Source: Deltaproteobacteria bacterium
GTDB lineage: Bacteria; Desulfobacterota; Syntrophobacteria; BM002
Assembly: GCA_020350905.1 (NCBI GenBank)
Contig: CP070843.1
Coordinates: 1,031,512-1,039,407 of the forward strand
Length of the DNA stretch: 7,896 bases
Direction: 5' to 3'
The notes below the pieces were generated by a model that did not search any database, was not told the origin of the DNA, and worked only from the letters and a program-made list of their open reading frames with translations. How positions within the stretch are numbered: the stretch's first letter is position 1; the number at the start of each line of letters is the position of its first letter. Of the stretch, positions 4,958-7,896 are shown piece by piece. The translations under genes and the position numbers were made by a program.

Positions 4958-5368
4958 TCATATTTCCTTAAAAACCTTGGCCAGGGATTCGCCCGCCACG
5001 TGGAGCTTCCATTCGTTCAGATAACCAAAGGGTGTCACTGTGACCGAATAACCGCTCCTCTCTAACCTATCTCGCACGTCTTGGATGAGTCCTTCAGCAA
5101 AGTCGGGCGGTGCCTTGCTTCCAGAAAGATGATTGAAGGAATGTAAAACCACGCTCTTCGAGTCGAACTTTCCAGCCAACCATTTGATATTTTTTACTAA
5201 TTTAGTAAGAACCTTTGCGTTCCGTTCAAGGTCCTCAGCCTCCACGTGGTAAAAAACTACAACAGCATGACGGCAGTCGGCCTCCAAGTTCTGATCGGGT
5301 ACTTGTTCCAGCACCTTTTGGTATGTCCTGAACCAGAAAGATGGCGCGTAGAAAAGAAGGAGTTTCAT
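4958..5368 (-). CDS. Free-standing archaeal-type threonyl-tRNA synthetase editing domain (136 aa)
   Basis: The whole protein corresponds to the N-terminal editing domain of archaeal threonyl-tRNA synthetase, a DTD-like fold that removes serine wrongly attached to tRNA-Thr. Shared features are the opening strand MKLLLFYAPSFWF, the acidic and hydrophobic middle strand VVVFYHVEAED (36-46), the long helix to about 67, the motif SVVLHSFNHLSG (72-83) with the conserved His80, and the C-terminal PFGYLNEWKL (113-122). No aminoacylation or anticodon domain follows, so it would have to act in trans. Compared from memory with the Pyrococcus domain, the catalytic Tyr-Lys pair after FGW is Leu117-Asn118 here, and the later Glu is Lys131, while the His is kept. 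The activity may therefore be altered. The ATG at 5366-5368 is preferred over an in-frame TTG at 5396-5398 because the family starts at this strand; only a weak AAAGG lies upstream, about 11 nt away. A good promoter precedes it. Confidence 0.8.
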   Translation of the reverse strand: MKLLLFYAPSFWFRTYQKVLEQVPDQNLEADCRHAVVVFYHVEAEDLERNAKVLTKLVKNIKWLAGKFDSKSVVLHSFNHLSGSKAPPDFAEGLIQDVRDRLERSGYSVTVTPFGYLNEWKLHVAGESLAKVFKEI

Positions 5369-5408
5369 CAGGATGCGTGCCTTTACTCTGCAGAGCAACT
5401 ATCTTTGT

Positions 5409-5437
5409 ATCATACAATGCTCGAAAGGGGGGGTCAA
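5409..5437 (-). promoter_or_regulatory. Sigma-70-type promoter for the editing-domain and hydrolase genes
   Basis: On the minus strand TTGACC (5432-5437) and TATGAT (5409-5414) each match the consensus at 5 of 6 bases, with the optimal 17 bp spacer. Transcription would start near 5402, giving a leader of about 35 nt. The leader contains the 10 bp palindrome CTCTGCAGAG (5386-5395). A run of seven G/C pairs (5427-5433) spans the spacer and the edge of the -35 box. This is the best promoter candidate in the window. Confidence 0.65.
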
Positions 5438-5453
5438 CAGATTGAGGAGGGCG

Positions 5454-5485
5454 GATTTTGGATTTCAGATTAGGGATGCTGGATT
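5454..5485. repeat. AATCCNN heptamer array (minus orientation) after copA
   Basis: On the plus strand units GATTTTG, GATTTCA, GATTAGG and GATGCTG run in exact 7 bp register from 5454 to 5481, and a fifth (GATTCTA) runs into the copA stop codon (TAG at 5486-5488, minus strand). Read on the minus strand this is the AATCCNN/CATCCCN pattern of the array at 3364-3398. No terminator hairpin for copA is visible, so the array occupies the place where one would be expected. Confidence 0.65.
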
Positions 5486-7896
5486 CTATTTGATTTCTGC
5501 TCGGTAAAGTCTCAGGCTGTTGGAGACTACGGTTATGCTGCTCACTGCCATTGCTAGCGCCGCCAAAATTGGGTGCAATTGCCTGAGGAAGGCCGGCAAG
5601 AAGTCGAGAGGGTAGAGCAGGCCTGCAGCTACCGGAATGAGAATGATATTATAGATGAATGCCCAAAAGAGGTTTTGTTTTACGGTCCTCATGGTGGCCC
5701 GGCTCAATTCAATGGACCGAGAGATACCCAGTAGGTTACCGCTAGCCAGGATGACGTCGGCGGTCTCGATGGCCACATCTGTTCCTGTTCCAATGGCAAT
5801 ACCCACGTCCGCTTGGGCCAGGGCAGGGGCGTCATTGATGCCGTCGCCCACCATGCCAACCATGTGACCTCTACCCTGGAGTTCCTTCACCTTCATTGAT
5901 TTTTCTTCGGGGCGAACCTCGGCCACTATGTCATCCACGTGAACCTGGTCAGCTATGGATCTGGCCGTCTGAATATTGTCACCGGTAAGCATAACCACTT
6001 TTAGACCTTGACGATGAAGCTCAGCCACAGCGTCTGCCGATTCAGGTTTCAGGGAATCGGCAACAGAAATCAAGCCCCCCAGTTGTCTTTCCACCACCAC
6101 CGCCATCAAGGTCTTCCCTTGATTCTGCAGGTCTTCAAGAAACTTATTTCCTCCAGCAATATCAATGCCCATTTGCAGGAACCAATCAGGCTTGCCCACG
6201 TAGACCAGCTTGCCGTCGATTTTGGCTTGTACGCCAAGTCCTCCTGATGCTTTAAAGTCTTCAGGCTCGAAAAGCTCCAAATCTTTCCTCTCGGCCTCCT
6301 TCACAATTGCCCTTCCCACCGGGTGTTCGGAGCCTCTTTCAACTGAGGCGGCAATGCTGAGCAGCTCCCGTTCATTCAGCACTGACGCCCCTTCATTGAA
6401 AGAAATGACATCAGCAACAATGGGTTTGCCCAGAGTGAGAGTCCCTGTCTTATCAAGAACAATCGTCTGCAGCTTGGTGGCTTTTTCGAGCGCTTCACTG
6501 TCTTTAAAGAGGATACCTTTCTCTGCGCCCTTGCCAGTCCCCGCCATGATCGCTGTGGGCGTGGCAAGACCAAGGGCACAGGGGCAGGCAATGATGAGAA
6601 CCGCCACCAAACGGATCATGGCGGGTACGAACTCTCCGCCCAGGCTCCACCAGAGAATGAAAGTAAAGAAAGCAATTCCGATAACCGCAGGAACAAAGAC
6701 GGCAGCAACGCGGTCGGCGAGGGCCTGAATGGGGGCCTTGCTTCCCTGAGCCTCCTGGACCAAACGGATTATCTGGGCCAAAGCTGTATCCCTGCCCACC
6801 TTTGTTGTCCGAAATTTGAGACGGCCCTCGCTGTTGATAGTAGCACCAACCACTGCATCTCCAGGACTCTTGTCCACGGGAATAGGTTCGCCGGTCAACA
6901 TGGATTCGTCAACAGCCGACTGACCTTCCAGGACCACACCGTCAACTGGAATCTTTTCACCGGGACGGACAATGACCACATCCCCCACCTGGACTTGGCT
7001 GAGGGGAACTTCCACTTCCTTGCCGTCCCTCTGGATGGTTGCGGTGTTTGGACGCAAGCCCATGAGTTTTCGAATTGCGTTTCCCGTTCTCCCCTTGGCT
7101 CTGGCCTCCAACAATTTACCCAGCTTGATCAGGGTGATGATTACCGCCGAGGTCTCGAAGTAGACGTGGCTGCCCAGAGAAGGGGAGAGCACCACCCCAA
7201 CTGAATAGAAATAGGCAACCGATGAACCCATGGCCACCAACACGTCCATGTTGGCACTGCGGTTCCTCAGGCTTTTCCAGCCACCGGTGTAATAATCCCA
7301 GCCGGTGTAGAACTGCACTGGAGTTGCCAGAATCCAGAACACCCAGTTGACCCAGAGAGCATGACTCCAGGCTCCCAAAACGCCAAAGTCCCTGCCCATG
7401 CTCCAGAGAAAAAGGGGTACAGTGAAAAGGAGGCCAGCAGCGAATTTTCTTGCTTGATCGGCAATCTCGGCACTCCGCGCTCTTTGCTCCACATCCTCTG
7501 CTTCTGAGGTCTCATCTGGAGGGATGGCGTCAAAACCCGCCTTTTGAATAGCAGCAATTATGGCATCAACATCGGTCAGGGTTGGTAGATATTCTACGCT
7601 CGCTCGTTCACTGGCAAAATTGACTGAAGCCTGCACCACTCCCGGAACCTTTTTGTTGAGGGTCCTCTCGATGTTCATGGCACAATTAGCGCAGGTCATC
7701 CCGGTTATGGGCAACTCAACCTTCGCAGTGGCAATCCCATAGCCAGCATCTTCAATCATTTTGACCAGATCACCAACCTGGATTTTTCCGGGATCAAAAG
7801 ATACTGATGCATGTTCTGCCGCAAAATTGACATTGGTCTCCTCGACACCCTGTACTTTCTTGAGGGTCCTTTCGATGTTCAGGGCGCAATTGGCGC
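5486..7896 (-). CDS. copA: Copper-exporting P1B-type ATPase CopA (N-terminus beyond window)
   Basis: The gene runs off the right edge; 802 complete residues are visible. Residue numbers below count from the Met at 7757-7759, which is internal. Two heavy-metal-associated domains come first: one cut at the edge (Ala-Asn-Cys, its first Cys codon cut at the boundary) and one with MTCANC (C23, C26). Eight membrane segments follow in the P1B order, four before and four after the actuator domain or P-domain. Key motifs are TGE at 289-291 (actuator), CPC at 392-394 (metal site in TM6), DKTGT with phosphorylated D436, SEHP at 477-480 (nucleotide domain), TGDN at 592-595 and GDGINDAP at 638-645. Tyr703-Asn704 in TM7 and MxxSS at 737-741 in TM8 complete the Cu(I)-type signature. 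It pumps Cu(I), possibly Ag(I), out of the cytoplasm using ATP. No frameshift is seen. No copper regulator or chaperone gene is in view. Confidence 0.96.
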   Translation of the reverse strand, partial: ANCALNIERTLKKVQGVEETNVNFAAEHASVSFDPGKIQVGDLVKMIEDAGYGIATAKVELPITGMTCANCAMNIERTLNKKVPGVVQASVNFASERASVEYLPTLTDVDAIIAAIQKAGFDAIPPDETSEAEDVEQRARSAEIADQARKFAAGLLFTVPLFLWSMGRDFGVLGAWSHALWVNWVFWILATPVQFYTGWDYYTGGWKSLRNRSANMDVLVAMGSSVAYFYSVGVVLSPSLGSHVYFETSAVIITLIKLGKLLEARAKGRTGNAIRKLMGLRPNTATIQRDGKEVEVPLSQVQVGDVVIVRPGEKIPVDGVVLEGQSAVDESMLTGEPIPVDKSPGDAVVGATINSEGRLKFRTTKVGRDTALAQIIRLVQEAQGSKAPIQALADRVAAVFVPAVIGIAFFTFILWWSLGGEFVPAMIRLVAVLIIACPCALGLATPTAIMAGTGKGAEKGILFKDSEALEKATKLQTIVLDKTGTLTLGKPIVADVISFNEGASVLNERELLSIAASVERGSEHPVGRAIVKEAERKDLELFEPEDFKASGGLGVQAKIDGKLVYVGKPDWFLQMGIDIAGGNKFLEDLQNQGKTLMAVVVERQLGGLISVADSLKPESADAVAELHRQGLKVVMLTGDNIQTARSIADQVHVDDIVAEVRPEEKSMKVKELQGRGHMVGMVGDGINDAPALAQADVGIAIGTGTDVAIETADVILASGNLLGISRSIELSRATMRTVKQNLFWAFIYNIILIPVAAGLLYPLDFLPAFLRQLHPILAALAMAVSSITVVSNSLRLYRAEIK

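Noticed and set aside
4712..5065. Plus-strand open frame of 117 codons
   Set aside because: It overlaps the antisense of two well-supported minus-strand genes and shows no domain features.
3364..5485. Heptamer arrays as CRISPR or classical iterons
   Set aside because: Units are 7-8 bp, contiguous and degenerate, without spacers, and no replication or Cas gene is nearby.
6210..6728. Plus-strand open frame of 172 codons opposite copA
   Set aside because: It lies antisense to the actuator and phosphorylation regions of a clear P-type ATPase; its Ser/Arg/Ala/Pro-rich composition is that of a shadow frame.

Overview
The window is from a bacterial chromosome of roughly even base composition. It looks like Desulfobacterota (the former Deltaproteobacteria) or a neighbouring anaerobic lineage. 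This is inferred from the gene mix: a methylmalonyl-CoA-mutase-type enzyme, a divergent YchF-family NTPase, a free-standing archaeal-type threonyl-tRNA editing domain, a universal stress protein and a CopA-type copper pump. Gaps filled with degenerate 7-8 bp tandem repeats fit the same impression. No rRNA, tRNA, transposase, CRISPR or phage gene is visible. The taxonomic call is only moderately sure.

Layout, left to right. Positions 1-156 (minus) hold the first 52 codons of a B12-dependent acyl-CoA mutase large subunit, with a strong ribosome binding site in the loop of a perfect hairpin. Positions 264-1319 (minus) encode the YchF-like NTPase. Positions 1320-1755 are the only long gap. It contains a cluster of overlapping palindromes (1416-1465) and a minus-strand promoter-like sequence with a TTGACA -35 box crossed by three copies of one hexamer half-site (1565-1604). 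Positions 1756-2547 (plus) encode a short-chain dehydrogenase/reductase-like protein that lacks the catalytic Tyr and Lys. It converges, with a 20 bp gap, on an amidohydrolase-2 family protein (2568-3320, minus). Next come a universal stress protein (3399-3887, minus), an alpha/beta hydrolase with a lipoprotein-type signal (4060-4896, minus), a free-standing threonyl-tRNA synthetase editing domain (4958-5368, minus) and a copper P-type ATPase that runs off the right edge (5486-7896, minus).

How they work together. The editing-domain gene and the hydrolase gene are 61 bp apart and probably share one transcript from a good sigma-70-type promoter at 5409-5437. The other genes look like single units or loose same-strand neighbours with no clear shared pathway. 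Themes are acyl-CoA metabolism (mutase; perhaps the SDR), translation quality control (YchF-like protein, editing domain) and stress or metal handling (universal stress protein, CopA).

The most unusual signals are the editing domain with an apparently altered active site, and degenerate tandem heptamer or octamer arrays in almost every gap. Three of these arrays start at or next to a stop codon.
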